Made by a program: the position numbers and the translations under genes
The notes under the pieces: generated by a model
The model's database searches: none
The model's input: only the letters and a program-made list of their open reading frames with translations
Told to the model about the DNA's origin: nothing
Assembly: GCA_027493675.1 (NCBI GenBank)
Contig: JAOSKI010000007.1
Span: forward strand, 1-64,000
Source of the DNA: Microthrixaceae bacterium
GTDB taxonomy: Bacteria > Actinomycetota > Acidimicrobiia > Acidimicrobiales > Microtrichaceae
Reading direction: 5' to 3'
Length of the DNA stretch: 64,000 nt
Shown: positions 18,776 to 27,774 of the stretch, piece after piece
Numbering within the stretch: the first letter of the stretch is position 1
Layout of the letters: each line of letters begins with the position of its first letter

Positions 18776-19603
18776 TCAGGTGGCGGTCTTGGTCGGGGCC
18801 TTCGCCCAGGTGTCGACGAGGAACGACGTGATCGAGTCGGTGAGCCGCCCTGGCCGCAGGCGCAACTCCAGCGGGGATCGTGCCCTCAGCAGTTGTGCGT
18901 CGGGGATCTGCCTGGCCAGGTTCACGGCGTCGTCGAAGGGGTGGATCAGGTCGCGGGAGTGAGCAAGGACGAGCGTCGGTACGGTCAGTGCCTCACGCTG
19001 TTCGACGGTGGGAACGACAGGTCCCACCAGCACGCCGTGCAGGATCGCCGCGAAGATGTCGGGTGGGAGGGAGGCTCCGTGCATGAGGCTGTTCAGAGGA
19101 TCGAACGGTGTGCGTGGGAGCCGCCTGAACACGCCGGAGGTGAATCCCAGAACAGGCTTCGCATAGTGGGCCGCCAGCAGCATGGGAACGAACGCCAATG
19201 CGGCGGAGGGTACCGCCCACTCCATCACCGGCATCTCGAGGACCAGCCCGCGCACCCTCTCGGGATGCTGCGCAGCAGCGAAGAGGCTCACGTTCGCACC
19301 CAGGGAGAGACCTCCCAGCACTGCCTGATCGACTCCCAGGTGGTCGAGCAGGGCGAAGACCTGCGACGCGTACGAATCGATGCGGTAAGCGGAGGCGTGC
19401 TTGGGGTGGGCGCTGTGGCCGTGACCGAGCAGGTCCAATAGGACCACCCTGTTGCCGTCCTCGGCGAGCGCCTCGGCGATTCCGCGGTTGAGGTCGGAGT
19501 CGAGCAGGAGCCCGTGCATGTAGACCAGCAGACGGTCGCCTGATCCGTAGGTGTAGTAGGCGAGATCGTGTCCGCGGTGGGTGAACGTGGCGCTTTGGTA
19601 CAT
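18776..19603 (-). CDS. Alpha/beta-hydrolase (lipase/esterase-like)
   Basis: Classical alpha/beta hydrolase. The oxyanion loop MHGLLLDSDLNRG follows strand LLVYMHG, and the nucleophile elbow is GGLSLGANVS (GxSxG). The acid region is LVLAHSRDLIHPFDDA. The catalytic His near the C-terminus is less obvious: the stretch LRARSPLELRLRPGRLTDSI appears altered and may hide a further indel. The ATG at 19603 (MYQSATFTHRGHDLAYYTYG) is chosen; the upstream open frame looks non-coding. Just upstream of WS/DGAT, so it may mobilise or remodel acylglycerols. Divergent from the aminotransferase gene, 82 bp away. Confidence 0.85.
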   Translation of the reverse strand: MYQSATFTHRGHDLAYYTYGSGDRLLVYMHGLLLDSDLNRGIAEALAEDGNRVVLLDLLGHGHSAHPKHASAYRIDSYASQVFALLDHLGVDQAVLGGLSLGANVSLFAAAQHPERVRGLVLEMPVMEWAVPSAALAFVPMLLAAHYAKPVLGFTSGVFRRLPRTPFDPLNSLMHGASLPPDIFAAILHGVLVGPVVPTVEQREALTVPTLVLAHSRDLIHPFDDAVNLARQIPDAQLLRARSPLELRLRPGRLTDSITSFLVDTWAKAPTKTAT

Positions 19604-19685
19604 GTCACTCCGGTCGACCGCCGAACGCGGCGTTGGGTTACCGTTGCTGTCACAACAGCCTACGCCCAATCGAGGAGCGCTGCCG

Positions 19686-20909
19686 ATGGGTCCGCAGCAG
19701 CCAGAGCCGTACCCGAGCCGCACCGCGGTCGAGGACGCGTTCGCCGCACACGTGAATCCCGGCAAGGTGAGTGCCTACCGCTCCCTCGGGCTGGAGCTCG
19801 TCATGGGCGAGCGCGAGGGAATCCGCTTCCGCGACGCCTACGACGGCAAGTGGTATGTGAACTGCCACTGCAACGGCGGGGTGTTCAACCTCGGGCACCG
19901 CAATCAGGAGGTCGTGGCCGCAGTGCGACGTGGGCTCGACGACCTCGACATCGGCAACCACCACCTCGTTTCGCGATGGCGGGCCGAGCTCGGCGAACGA
20001 CTCGCCGCGTCGACCGGCGGTGCGCTGCCCGGTGTCGTGTTCGGTGTGGGTGGCGGAGAGGCGGTCGACCTGGCGATCAAGGTTGCGCGGGCCCACACCG
20101 GGCGCACGGGCGTGATCTCCGCCGTGGGTGGCTATCACGGTCATACAGGCCTGGCGATGGCTGCGGGGGATCCCGCCTACCGTGACCCGTTCGGGCCCAA
20201 CCCGTCGGGGTTCTCCCAGGTGGCCTTCAACGACATCGACGCATTGGCCGGCGCAGTGGACGGCGATACCGCACTGGTCCTGCTGGAGCCCATCCCGGCG
20301 ACGCTCGGCATGCCGATACCTGCTCCGGGGTATCTGGCCGCGGTCAGGGACTTGTGCACCCAGCGTGGTGCGCTTCTCGCCTTCGACGAGGTCCAGACCG
20401 GGCTGGGCCGGACCTCGTCGATGTGGTTCCATCAACAGCAGAGCGTGACGCCGGACCTGTTGGTCACGGGCAAGGGACTCTCGGGTGGGATCTACCCGAT
20501 CACGGCCACCCTGATGACCGCCGAGTTGCACGCATTCTTCGAGGACCACCCGTTCGTGCACATCTCGACCTTCGGTGGAGCGGAACTGGGCTGTGTGGCT
20601 GCGCTCGCAGTGCTCGACGTCGTCGAGGCACCTGGATTCCTCGAACGTGTCGCCGCGCTCGGAGAGCGGATGGAGGCGGGCTTCGCCGGGTTGCCCTTCG
20701 AGCTCCGCAGGCGCGGTCTGTTCATGGGGCTCGGCTTCGAGGAGCCCGACGGCGGGCTCACCGCCACCGCAGCGATGATCGAGCACGGCGTGTTCGCGAT
20801 CTTTGCCAACAACGATCCGTCGGTGTTGCAGTTCCTTCCTCCCCTGGTGATGACCGACGCCGAGGCGGACCAACTGATCGAAACCGTCAGGACTGCGTTC
20901 GGTGCCTGA
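19686..20909 (+). CDS. Class III PLP-dependent aminotransferase
   Basis: About 407 residues in one frame, with GAGGAG 8 nt before the ATG. Visible are WYVNCHCNGGVFNLGHRN near the N-terminus, GGGEAVDLAIKVAR, GVISAVGGYHGHTG (cofactor-binding HGHT), LLAFDEVQTGLGRTSSMW (Asp that binds the pyridine N) and LLVTGKGLSGGIYPI (Schiff-base Lys). HISTFGGAELGCVAALAVLD is the usual substrate/phosphate loop. It resembles ornithine/4-aminobutyrate aminotransferases, but the amine donor cannot be assigned. It overlaps the DUF6206 gene by 8 nt and probably heads a four-gene run. Confidence 0.9.
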   Translation: MGPQQPEPYPSRTAVEDAFAAHVNPGKVSAYRSLGLELVMGEREGIRFRDAYDGKWYVNCHCNGGVFNLGHRNQEVVAAVRRGLDDLDIGNHHLVSRWRAELGERLAASTGGALPGVVFGVGGGEAVDLAIKVARAHTGRTGVISAVGGYHGHTGLAMAAGDPAYRDPFGPNPSGFSQVAFNDIDALAGAVDGDTALVLLEPIPATLGMPIPAPGYLAAVRDLCTQRGALLAFDEVQTGLGRTSSMWFHQQQSVTPDLLVTGKGLSGGIYPITATLMTAELHAFFEDHPFVHISTFGGAELGCVAALAVLDVVEAPGFLERVAALGERMEAGFAGLPFELRRRGLFMGLGFEEPDGGLTATAAMIEHGVFAIFANNDPSVLQFLPPLVMTDAEADQLIETVRTAFGA

Positions 20910-21820
20910 AGCAGCTGTTCCGGCGTTCGGCGACGTCGATCTCGATGCCGTCGAGGACGCTGTGGTACGAGCGCTCGCCGACCGTGCTGCGGCGGCCGGC
21001 GACAGCGGGTTGAGCGTCCTCGGCTACGGTGAGATCTCCCTGGTGATCGGGTGGCCGGCCACCCGACCGACGGTCGCCTGCAAGCGCCTGCCGCGCTTCC
21101 CCTCGCCGGCTGCGGCGGAGGAATACCGTGAGCGGTTCGAGGCGTACCTGGCGCTTCTGGTCGATCGGGGAGTGCGGCCGGTGCGCAGCGAGTTCCGCAC
21201 GGTGACACCGCCGCGAGGCGGTCATGTGGTGGGTTACGTGATGCAAACGGTGCTGCCTGGTGACCGACTGGGCCCCGAGGTCCTGCGCTCCAGCAGCCCC
21301 GATCCCGACCAGCCGATGCTGCGGGCCGTGACCGACTGCGTGTTGCGGGTCTGCGACGACCACACCGGACTCGACGCACAGATCTCGAACTGGGCGCACG
21401 ACGCCGACGGGCTCCACTACCTGGATGTGACCACCCCGATGCGCTTCGACGACGCCGGGCGGATGGACCTGGACATGGGGCTGTTCCTCGCCGCCTATCC
21501 CTGGGCCCTGCGCGCCGTGATCGGGCGCTTCGTCGCTCCGGGCGTCGTCGGCGCCTACCGCGACCCGCGGCACGTCCTGGTCGACATGACCGCGAACCTG
21601 ATCAAGGAGCGCCTGTCGGGGTGGATTCCGGCAGTGCTGGAGGTCGTCAACGATGTCGTGTCGCCCGCGGTGGGCGAGGCGGAGGTCGAGCGGTACTACA
21701 GATCGGACGCGCCTCTGGGAGGCGATGTCGCGGCTCAGGCGGGCGGACCGTTGGTGGCAGCGCAACATTCGGCGCCGCGAGTACCCGTTCCTGCTTCCGG
21801 GCCCTGTCGAACGCTGGTAA
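20902..21820 (+). CDS. DUF6206-family protein, frameshifted near C-terminus
   Basis: Uncharacterised actinobacterial family, called from memory of its pattern. Recognisable stretches are SGLSVLGYGEISLVIGWPAT, ACKRLPRFPSPAAAEEY, GYVMQTVLPG, GLDAQISNWAHD, YLDVTTPMRFDDAGRMDLDM and LVDMTANLIKERLSGWIPAV. The early Gly-rich segment followed by a CKRLP lysine, and the later LDVTTP...D, loosely recall a kinase-like (APH/ABC1) fold, but that is inference. A shift near 21705 moves the end to EAMSRLRRADRWWQRNIRRR and EYPFLLPGPVERW, stop 21820. The start GTG overlaps the aminotransferase stop, implying coupled expression. Confidence 0.75.
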
Positions 21821-21968
21821 CCCGCGATTCCTGCCGGCCAGGAAGCAGCGCCGCGGCGAGGGCCTGGTGGATGCGCTCCAGGGGTCGTCGCACGTCCGCG
21901 TGGCCTCGGTGCAATAGCGTGGCCGACCAGCGATCCGGATGACCGGATTCGGTGTGACAGGAGCGGCG

Positions 21969-23221
21969 ATGGACACGGTAATGGTGCTTGGCGGTGCAGG
22001 TGGCGTGGGTCGCGTGGCGGTGAAGGCGCTGAGCCTGATCTCCGATGTCGAGCACGTGGTTGTCGCAGACCTCGACGAAGATGCGGCGAGCGCGGTTGTC
22101 TCGGAGGTGGGATCCGACAAGCTGGAGCCGACCGGGGTGGATGTGGGCGACACCGCTGCCCTGGTGGCACTGCTGGGTGACGCGCAGGTCGTGTTGAACT
22201 GCGTGGGGCCGTTCTACCGCTTCGGACCACCGATCCTCGAGGCCGCGCTGCGGGCGGGGGTCGGGTACGTGGACGTGTGCGACGACCTGGACGCGACCAG
22301 GGCGCTTCTCGACATGGGCGATGCCGCGCGCGAAGCAGGGGTCACCGCCCTGATCGGCATGGGCAACTCGCCGGGGTTGGCCAACATCTTCGTGAAGCTG
22401 TGCGCCGAGGACCTGCTCGACGAAGTCACCGCGGCGGACATCTGTCACATCCACGGCGGCGAGCCCGACGAGGGTGCAGGGGTGCTCAAGCACCGGATCC
22501 ACGCGATGGTGAACGACGTCCCGCTGTTCATCGACGGCGAGTTCGTCGACGTGCGTCAACTCGAGCCGAGCGGAGCCGCTCACACCCGCGAGATCGACTT
22601 CGCCGGCGTGGGTAGCTATCCCGCCTATCCGTACCCGCACCCCGAGACGATCACCCTCCCAACCGTCTTCCCCACCCTGCGACGTGCCACGAACCTGGGA
22701 GTGGTCTACCCGTTGTCGTACTTCTCGATGACCCAGGACCTGGTGCGCACCGGAATGGCCCTCGAGGACGAGATATCGGTGGGGGACATCAAGGTTGCAC
22801 CCATCGACGTGGCCGTTGCCCTGTTGCGTCACGAACGTCCCCGCCTGCTGGCCGAGGCCGGGGTCACCATGCCCGGGGGTGCCTGCGGGTGGACATATCA
22901 GGCACGCTGGACGGAGAGCACCACACCTACGTGTTCTCTCTCACCTCCAGTGGTGCAGGAGCCGGTCAGGGAACAGGGATTCCCGCCGCGCTCGGTGCCG
23001 CGCTGCACCTGCGTGGTTCGCTCGGCGATCGTCCCGGTGTCCACCCCCCGGAGGCCATCGTGCCTGTGGGTGAGCTGCTGGAGCTCGCTGGTGAGGTGGT
23101 CGGTGCCATGGGACTCGTCGGTGGGTCCGGAGGCGGCGACGGGCACGGTGGTGTTCCGTTGACGATCGAACATCTCGGCCCGGACGGGTCTCGGGAGACC
23201 ATCCCGATGGCGTTCGGCTGA
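21969..23221 (+). CDS. Saccharopine dehydrogenase-like NAD(P)-binding protein, frameshifted
   Basis: N-terminal Rossmann fold (VMVLGGAGGVGRVAVKAL) with VVVADLDEDAA, then VLNCVGPFYRFGPPILEAAL and GVGYVDVCDDLDA, the standard order of the saccharopine-dehydrogenase-like family. NSPGLANIFVKLCAEDLLDE follows. One shift falls at the G run at 22875-22879 (five G; six would restore PGGCLRVDISGTLDGE); the rest reads through to PMAFG, stop 23221. The ATG at 21969 with AGGAG just upstream is preferred over 21939. The substrate is unknown. It is followed after 23 nt by a sugar kinase. Confidence 0.85.
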
Positions 23222-23244
23222 GCGGACTGGAGGAGACTGCTGAC

Positions 23245-24825
23245 GTGGCATCTGTGAACGAATCGATCGTGCTCGCTGTGGATCTGGGTACGGGCGGCCC
23301 CAAGGTCGCGCTCGTCTCGCTCGGAGGCGAGATCGTCGACTCGGTACACCAGCGGGTGGAACCGCGGGTCAGTGCGTCCGGGGCAGCCCTGCAGGACCCT
23401 GCGGAATGGTGGCAAGCGGTGTCGGCGGGAACCCGTGAGCTCGTGGCAGGTCATCCGGAACAGGCCGCAGCGATGGTGGCAGTGGCGGTCACAGGACAGT
23501 GGGGCTCCACCGTGCCGGCGGACCCCAGCGGTGAGGCGACCGGTGACTGCATGCTGTGGATGGACTGCCGTGGTGGGGCCCACGCGAAGCGCGTGCTGGG
23601 TGGTCGTGTCGCGGTGGAGGGGTTCAAGCCACGCTCGATCGTGGAGTGGATCCGTCGATCCGGTGGGGCGCCTTCCACCGAGGGAAACGACCCGCTGGGT
23701 CACCGCCTGTGGATCCAACACGAGGAACCCGATCTGTACCGCCGCACGGCGGTGTTCCTCGAGCCGCTCGACTACCTGAACGCCCGATTCTGTGGACGGG
23801 TCGCCGCTTCACAGACATCGATGCTGCTCTCGTGGCTGACCGACAACCGGCGCCTCGGCCAGGTCGAGTACGACCCGCTGCTGGTGAAGCTCGCAGCAAC
23901 CGATCCGGGCCGGCTTCCGCCGCTGGTGGCCACCGGCTCCACGGTCGGAACCGTCACCTCGACGGTCTCTTCGGAGTTGGGCATCCCAGCAGGGGTGCCT
24001 GTGCTCACAGCGCTGCCCGACCTGCTGTCGGCGACGCTGGGTTCGGGCGCGATCGGCATGTACGAGACGCACCTTTCGATCAGCACTTCGGCGTGGGTGG
24101 GTTGCCACACACCCACGAAGCGCACCTCGATCGCGAAGCAGATGGCGACGGTGCCATCTGCGCTTGGCGACCGCTACGTGCTGGCCAACAACCACGAGAC
24201 GGCGGGTGTGTGCATGGAATGGGCGCGTAACCTGCTGGTGGAGGCCGACGACGGGCTCACCGAGGCAGTGCGTACCTCGCTCGCCGATCTCGATGATGTT
24301 GCCTCTACGGTGGCGAGCGGGAGCGGTGGGGTCCTGTTCGCCCCATGGCTCAACGGCGAGCGTTCGCCGGTCGCGGATGCCGACCTTAGGGGCGGTTTCC
24401 ACAACATGTCGCTGTCGACCACGCGGGCGGATCTGGTCAGATCGGTTCTCGAAGGTGTCGCCCACAACAACCGGTGGTTGCTCGAGGAATCCGAGCAGGT
24501 GCTCAAGCAACCGCTGAGTGCGCTGCGTGTGATCGGCGGAGGCGCCCAGTCGGACCTGTGGTGCCAGATCCACGCCGATGTTCTGGGGCGCCCACTGCGC
24601 CGGGTGGCCCAACCACTGCTCGCCAACGTGCGGGGAGCGGCGTTCTTCGCCGGGCTCTCGTTGGGCCTGATGAAGCAGTCCGAGGTTGCGGCCCGTGTCG
24701 AGATCGAGCGGACCTTCGAGCCGGATCCCGGTTCCAGAGAGGTGCACGACGCCATGCACCGCGAGTTCGTGCGGCTGCACCGCATCGAACGTGGCATGTA
24801 CCGGCGCCTGGCGAAGCTTCGCTGA
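23245..24825 (+). CDS. FGGY-family carbohydrate kinase
   Basis: Complete 526-residue sugar kinase. The first phosphate loop is VLAVDLGTGGPKVALVSLGG; then QWGSTVPAD, MLWMDCRGG, and in the C-terminal domain GGVLFAPWLNGERSP, LRGGFHNMSLSTTRADLVRS and RVIGGGAQSDLWCQIHADVL, the ATP-binding signature of the family. Closest in layout to xylulokinase-type members, but the substrate cannot be read from the sequence. It starts at a GTG with GGAGGAG about 10 nt upstream. Co-directional with, and close behind, the saccharopine-dehydrogenase-like gene. Confidence 0.9.
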   Translation: MASVNESIVLAVDLGTGGPKVALVSLGGEIVDSVHQRVEPRVSASGAALQDPAEWWQAVSAGTRELVAGHPEQAAAMVAVAVTGQWGSTVPADPSGEATGDCMLWMDCRGGAHAKRVLGGRVAVEGFKPRSIVEWIRRSGGAPSTEGNDPLGHRLWIQHEEPDLYRRTAVFLEPLDYLNARFCGRVAASQTSMLLSWLTDNRRLGQVEYDPLLVKLAATDPGRLPPLVATGSTVGTVTSTVSSELGIPAGVPVLTALPDLLSATLGSGAIGMYETHLSISTSAWVGCHTPTKRTSIAKQMATVPSALGDRYVLANNHETAGVCMEWARNLLVEADDGLTEAVRTSLADLDDVASTVASGSGGVLFAPWLNGERSPVADADLRGGFHNMSLSTTRADLVRSVLEGVAHNNRWLLEESEQVLKQPLSALRVIGGGAQSDLWCQIHADVLGRPLRRVAQPLLANVRGAAFFAGLSLGLMKQSEVAARVEIERTFEPDPGSREVHDAMHREFVRLHRIERGMYRRLAKLR

Positions 24826-24870
24826 GGAGGGAGCGGCGGGGGTGCGCCCGGTGAGAGATCGGCCGCCTCC

Positions 24871-24876
24871 TATGAT
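24871..24876 (+). promoter_or_regulatory. -10 element (TATGAT), leaderless start at 24883
   Basis: TATGAT is followed by 6 nt and the ATG of the small DUF2007-like gene; no Shine-Dalgarno is present. Confidence 0.5.
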
Positions 24877-24882
24877 CGGTCG

Positions 24883-25107
24883 ATGGGTTCGCTGGTGACG
24901 CTCGCCAACACAGCGTCGGTGACCGAGGCGGATCTGCTGGTCGAGCGTCTGTGCGGCCAGGGGATTCGCGCGGTGGCCCGCACCCATCTGGATCGGACCG
25001 CATATGCCGGCCTCGGCGGTGCCGTGGTGCTGGTGGAATCCGATCAGCGGGAGGAGGCAGAGCTCGAGGCTGATGCTGCTCACCTCGGGAGCATCCGCGG
25101 AGGGTGA
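24883..25107 (+). CDS. Small DUF2007-like (putative signal-transducing) protein
   Basis: 74 residues: LVTLANTASVTEADLLVERL, CGQGIRAVARTHL, YAGLGGAVVLVESDQREEAEL. The layout (an N-terminal beta strand, a helix that picks out position or chain copies, a second strand with VxV, and a C-terminal helix) fits the DUF2007/GlnB-like small domain. The role is unknown. It overlaps the next small ORF by 35 nt in a different frame. Confidence 0.65.
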   Translation: MGSLVTLANTASVTEADLLVERLCGQGIRAVARTHLDRTAYAGLGGAVVLVESDQREEAELEADAAHLGSIRGG

Positions 25108-25273
25108 GAACGGATTCGACGGTGGCGAGTCGCTCGATCCGGACACCGGCACCCGGTTGCACGTCTCGCGGCGCGCGTGGGTACGCGTGGTTGGATACGT
25201 GGCGTTGACCGCGATCGCAATGGCCACCGTGGTGCCTTCGCTGGTCATCCTCTGGCGGGTCGTGTTCGGGTAG
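25073..25273 (+). CDS. Small single-pass membrane protein
   Basis: 66 residues from an ATG inside the preceding gene. The N-terminal half is acidic and polar (GENGFDGGESLDPDTGTRL). The C-terminal half has a basic patch (HVSRRAWVRVVG) followed by one membrane helix YVALTAIAMATVVPSLVILW. The start is not certain. The stop TAG abuts the stop of the convergent DUF488 gene. No known family is recognised. Confidence 0.5.
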   Translation: MLLTSGASAEGENGFDGGESLDPDTGTRLHVSRRAWVRVVGYVALTAIAMATVVPSLVILWRVVFG

Positions 25274-25639
25274 CTACCGGCGTTCCTCGATCAAGCGTCC
25301 CAGCGCGACCGCGTTGTTGTGTTCGGTGTCGCCTGCCGCGTACACGAGCGTGACCCTTCCTGATCGGGCAGCTTCAACGAGGGTCGAGACCTCCTCGTCG
25401 TGATCTGTGAGCTCCTTGCGGTAGCGGTCCAGGAACTCGTCCCAGCGTGCGGGGTCGTGACCGAACCACTTCCGCAGGTCGTCGCTCGGTGCCACGTCCC
25501 TGCACCACTGGTCGATCCGTAGGCGCTCCTTGGAGACGCCACGGGGCCAGAGGCGGTCGACCAGCACCCGGTGTCCGTCGTTGCGGGTGGGTTCCTCGTA
25601 GGCCCGTCGGAGCCAGACCCGCGTGCTCAACTGCGTCAT
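25274..25639 (-). CDS. DUF488-family (YeaO-like) protein
   Basis: 121 residues, intact. Characteristic motifs are VLVDRLWPRGVSKERLRID, WCRDVAPSDDLRKWFGHDP, WDEFLDRYRKEL and VTLVYAAGDTEHNNAVAL. GGAGGTGACC precedes the ATG. YeaO-like DUF488 proteins are widespread small cytosolic proteins; no reaction is established. It is convergent with the small membrane protein. Confidence 0.88.
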   Translation of the reverse strand: MTQLSTRVWLRRAYEEPTRNDGHRVLVDRLWPRGVSKERLRIDQWCRDVAPSDDLRKWFGHDPARWDEFLDRYRKELTDHDEEVSTLVEAARSGRVTLVYAAGDTEHNNAVALGRLIEERR

Positions 25640-25778
25640 CCGGTCACCTCCCGGTGGTCACCTGCGAGCATAGGAAGCTCAGCGATCCCGCGCCGATCAC
25701 CCTGAGTGCTCCAGTTGACGGCTGGGTCGAGGGTCTCGGCAAGGGGCGAGCGGGTGAGGGTTGCGGGCTGGATGCAGG

Positions 25779-25784
25779 TATCCT
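25779..25784 (+). promoter_or_regulatory. -10 element (TATCCT) upstream of mini-ORF and Tat/GMC genes
   Basis: TATCCT lies 8 nt before the ATG of a 15-residue mini-ORF. It is the only good -10 match in the 200 bp between the DUF488 start and the Tat-protein gene. The rest of that gap shows nothing else. Confidence 0.45.
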
Positions 25785-25792
25785 GAGGGTGC

Positions 25793-25840
25793 ATGCGACG
25801 TACCATCGACACTCCCGCCGGCGCTGATCCGGCGAGCTGA
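25793..25840 (+). CDS. 15-residue leader mini-ORF (coupled to Tat-protein gene)
   Basis: ATG-started, reads MRRTIDTPAGADPAS and stops 2 nt before the GTG of the next gene, which has no convincing Shine-Dalgarno. This is the pattern of a leaderless mini-ORF that delivers ribosomes to the following gene. An overlapping GTG at 25789 opens another 12-residue frame rich in His/Arg. Whether either peptide is made is unknown. Confidence 0.35.
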   Translation: MRRTIDTPAGADPAS

Positions 25841-25842
25841 AC

Positions 25843-26271
25843 GTGGCGGGGGTCTCCCGGCGTCGGTTGATTCTGGTGGGTGCGGGTGGGCTGGTGACGA
25901 TGGGTCTTGCTGCGGTGGCTGTGGTCATCGGCGAGGAACGCGGATCCCCGCAGCGCTCACGCAGGGATGCAGCGGCAGCGGTGTTCGCGAACCATCTCGA
26001 GGACGCCCGAGTCCTGGGTGCGGCCTACCTGTCCACGCGGCCGGACGACCCGGTGGCGGCCTCGGATCGGCGCGTGCCACCGGGTGCGGTTCCGTCGGGC
26101 ACAGCCGATCAGGAGGAGTGGTTCACCGATGCAGTGCCGGCGAGACTGGCCGGGCAGTCGGCATCGGGATGCCGTGACGATTTCGTGGCAGGCCGGATCG
26201 TCGAGTTGGACGGCTGGCTGCTGCCCCTGACAGCGGTTCAGCTCTGCGCCATCGTCTCCGGGGATGCGTGA
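25843..26271 (+). CDS. Tat-signal protein, putative small subunit of GMC dehydrogenase
   Basis: 142 residues. The N-terminus has a twin-arginine signal (SRRRLILVGAGGLVTMG), then AAVAVVIG. The mature part has no known motif beyond a helical AAAAVFANHLEDARVLGAAY and ends GWLLPLTAVQLCAIVSGDA. It overlaps the GMC oxidoreductase start by 8 nt. In membrane-bound sugar/alcohol dehydrogenases (gluconate, fructose types) a small Tat-bearing subunit escorts a GMC flavoprotein out of the cell. The same job is inferred here from position and signal type, not from clear sequence similarity. Confidence 0.65.
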   Translation: MAGVSRRRLILVGAGGLVTMGLAAVAVVIGEERGSPQRSRRDAAAAVFANHLEDARVLGAAYLSTRPDDPVAASDRRVPPGAVPSGTADQEEWFTDAVPARLAGQSASGCRDDFVAGRIVELDGWLLPLTAVQLCAIVSGDA

Positions 26272-27733
26272 GATGTTCCTCGCGGCTGAATCGGTGCAGC
26301 GTGATTCGGTGGTTCACGCCGATGTCGTGATCGCCGGAGCGGGTGCGGCGGGGATCACGATCGCCCGGGCCCTTCGCGGCAGCGGGCTCCACACCGTCGT
26401 GCTCGAGGGCGGCGGCTTCGACTACGACGCTGCGTCGCAGGCCCTGTATACGGGAACGGTCTCCGGTTCGCCATACGAGCTCGAGGACAGCCGCCTGCGC
26501 TACTTCGGGGGCACCACGAACCACTGGGGTGGGTGGGTACGCCCTCTCGACGACGCGGACTTCGACGGTCGGGCGTGGGTCCCCGGTACGGGTTGGCCGA
26601 TCTCGCGTTCGGACCTCGATCCGTACTACGGATCGGCGTTCAGGATGACCTCGCAACTCGACGACCATCCCTTCGGATGGGAATCGTGGCTGGAGGGTGA
26701 CCGCGATGTGGAGGCCCTCGTCGACTCGCCACTGCTCACAGGAGCGATGTACCGCATCTCGCCGGTCCGCTTCGGTCAGGCGTACCGCGATGAGCTCCGC
26801 GACGCCCCCGATGTCGAGGTCTACCTGGGGGCGAACGTCGTGAACATCGGGACCGACCGTACGGGTTCCCACGCAACGGGGCTCGATGTGAGGACGCTGA
26901 AGGGCGCGGGATTCCACGTAGCCGCGGACCGCTTCGTGTGCGCGCTGGGGGGTATCGACAACGCACGGCTCCTGCTGGCGTCACGCGCTGTTGAACCAGG
27001 TGGGTTGGGCAACTCCAACGATCTCGTCGGTCGGTACTTCATGGACCACATCGAGGCGGCTGTTGCCACTCTGGTGCTGGCCGATCCCGTGCCCAACGTC
27101 TACCTGGGCGGCCGATTCGATCTCGCTCGCGCGGGTGTGGTTCCCACCGAGGCAGCGGCAGAGCAGCACCGCCTCGCCGGCACCGCTTTCATCATCGGGG
27201 AGCCGAGGGTGGCAAGCCGTAGAGGGGCCCTGGATGGCACAGTGCCCGACGCGGTGGTGAAGGGTGTGCTCGGGTCGCTCGAACGAGGTGATCCACACAC
27301 GTACTCCCTGGAGATCAGGGCCGAGCCCGAGCCCAATCCGCAGAGCCGCATCACGCTCAACGACGGGACCGATGCGCTGGGGATGCCCACCGTGGATGTG
27401 CACCGCGTCCTCACCGACGGTGATCATCAGCGGCTGAAGCGGGCCATGGAGCTCTTCGCATCGGAGCTCGGCAGGCTCGGCCTCGGCTGGATGCGCATCG
27501 ACGCCGATGGCCTCGGTGACCATGACGGCCCGCTGTACTACGGGTTCCATCACATGGGCACCACCCGCATGAGCGACGATCCGAGCACCGGGGTAGTCGA
27601 CCGAAGGTGTCGGGTGCACGGCATCGACAACCTGTGGATAGCGGGTTCGAGCGTGTTCCCCTCGGTCGGATTCGCGAACCCGACGCTCACGATCGTCGCA
27701 CTCGCACTGCGGATCGCCGATGACCTGAGGTGA
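26264..27733 (+). CDS. GMC-family FAD oxidoreductase
   Basis: 489 residues, intact. The N-terminal FAD Rossmann motif is VVIAGAGAAGITIARAL with VVLEGGG. RLRYFGGTTNHWGGWVRPLD is the GMC signature 1 region. FVCALGGIDNARLLLASRAV follows, and the C-terminus has FHHMGTTRMSDDPSTGVVD (active-site His) and LWIAGSSVFPSVGFANPTLT. This matches alcohol/sugar dehydrogenases rather than oxidases with cleaved signals. It lacks its own signal peptide and probably rides out with the upstream Tat protein. Substrate and electron acceptor are unknown; no cytochrome subunit gene is nearby. Confidence 0.9.
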   Translation: MREMFLAAESVQRDSVVHADVVIAGAGAAGITIARALRGSGLHTVVLEGGGFDYDAASQALYTGTVSGSPYELEDSRLRYFGGTTNHWGGWVRPLDDADFDGRAWVPGTGWPISRSDLDPYYGSAFRMTSQLDDHPFGWESWLEGDRDVEALVDSPLLTGAMYRISPVRFGQAYRDELRDAPDVEVYLGANVVNIGTDRTGSHATGLDVRTLKGAGFHVAADRFVCALGGIDNARLLLASRAVEPGGLGNSNDLVGRYFMDHIEAAVATLVLADPVPNVYLGGRFDLARAGVVPTEAAAEQHRLAGTAFIIGEPRVASRRGALDGTVPDAVVKGVLGSLERGDPHTYSLEIRAEPEPNPQSRITLNDGTDALGMPTVDVHRVLTDGDHQRLKRAMELFASELGRLGLGWMRIDADGLGDHDGPLYYGFHHMGTTRMSDDPSTGVVDRRCRVHGIDNLWIAGSSVFPSVGFANPTLTIVALALRIADDLR

Positions 27734-27762
27734 CCTGCTGTGGAATCTCAGTGCTGTCCCGG

Positions 27763-27768
27763 TAGCAT
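27763..27768 (+). promoter_or_regulatory. -10 element (TAGCAT), leaderless start at 27775
   Basis: TAGCAT stands 6 nt before the GTG at 27775, the start inferred for the secreted glucosaminidase. Confidence 0.45.
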
Positions 27769-27774
27769 CTAGCA

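Noticed and set aside
19650-20873. 407-residue minus-strand open frame
   Set aside because: Antisense shadow of the class III aminotransferase, without domain motifs.
23809-25248. 479-residue minus-strand open frame
   Set aside because: Lies opposite the FGGY kinase and has a His/Arg-rich sequence with no fold-like pattern.
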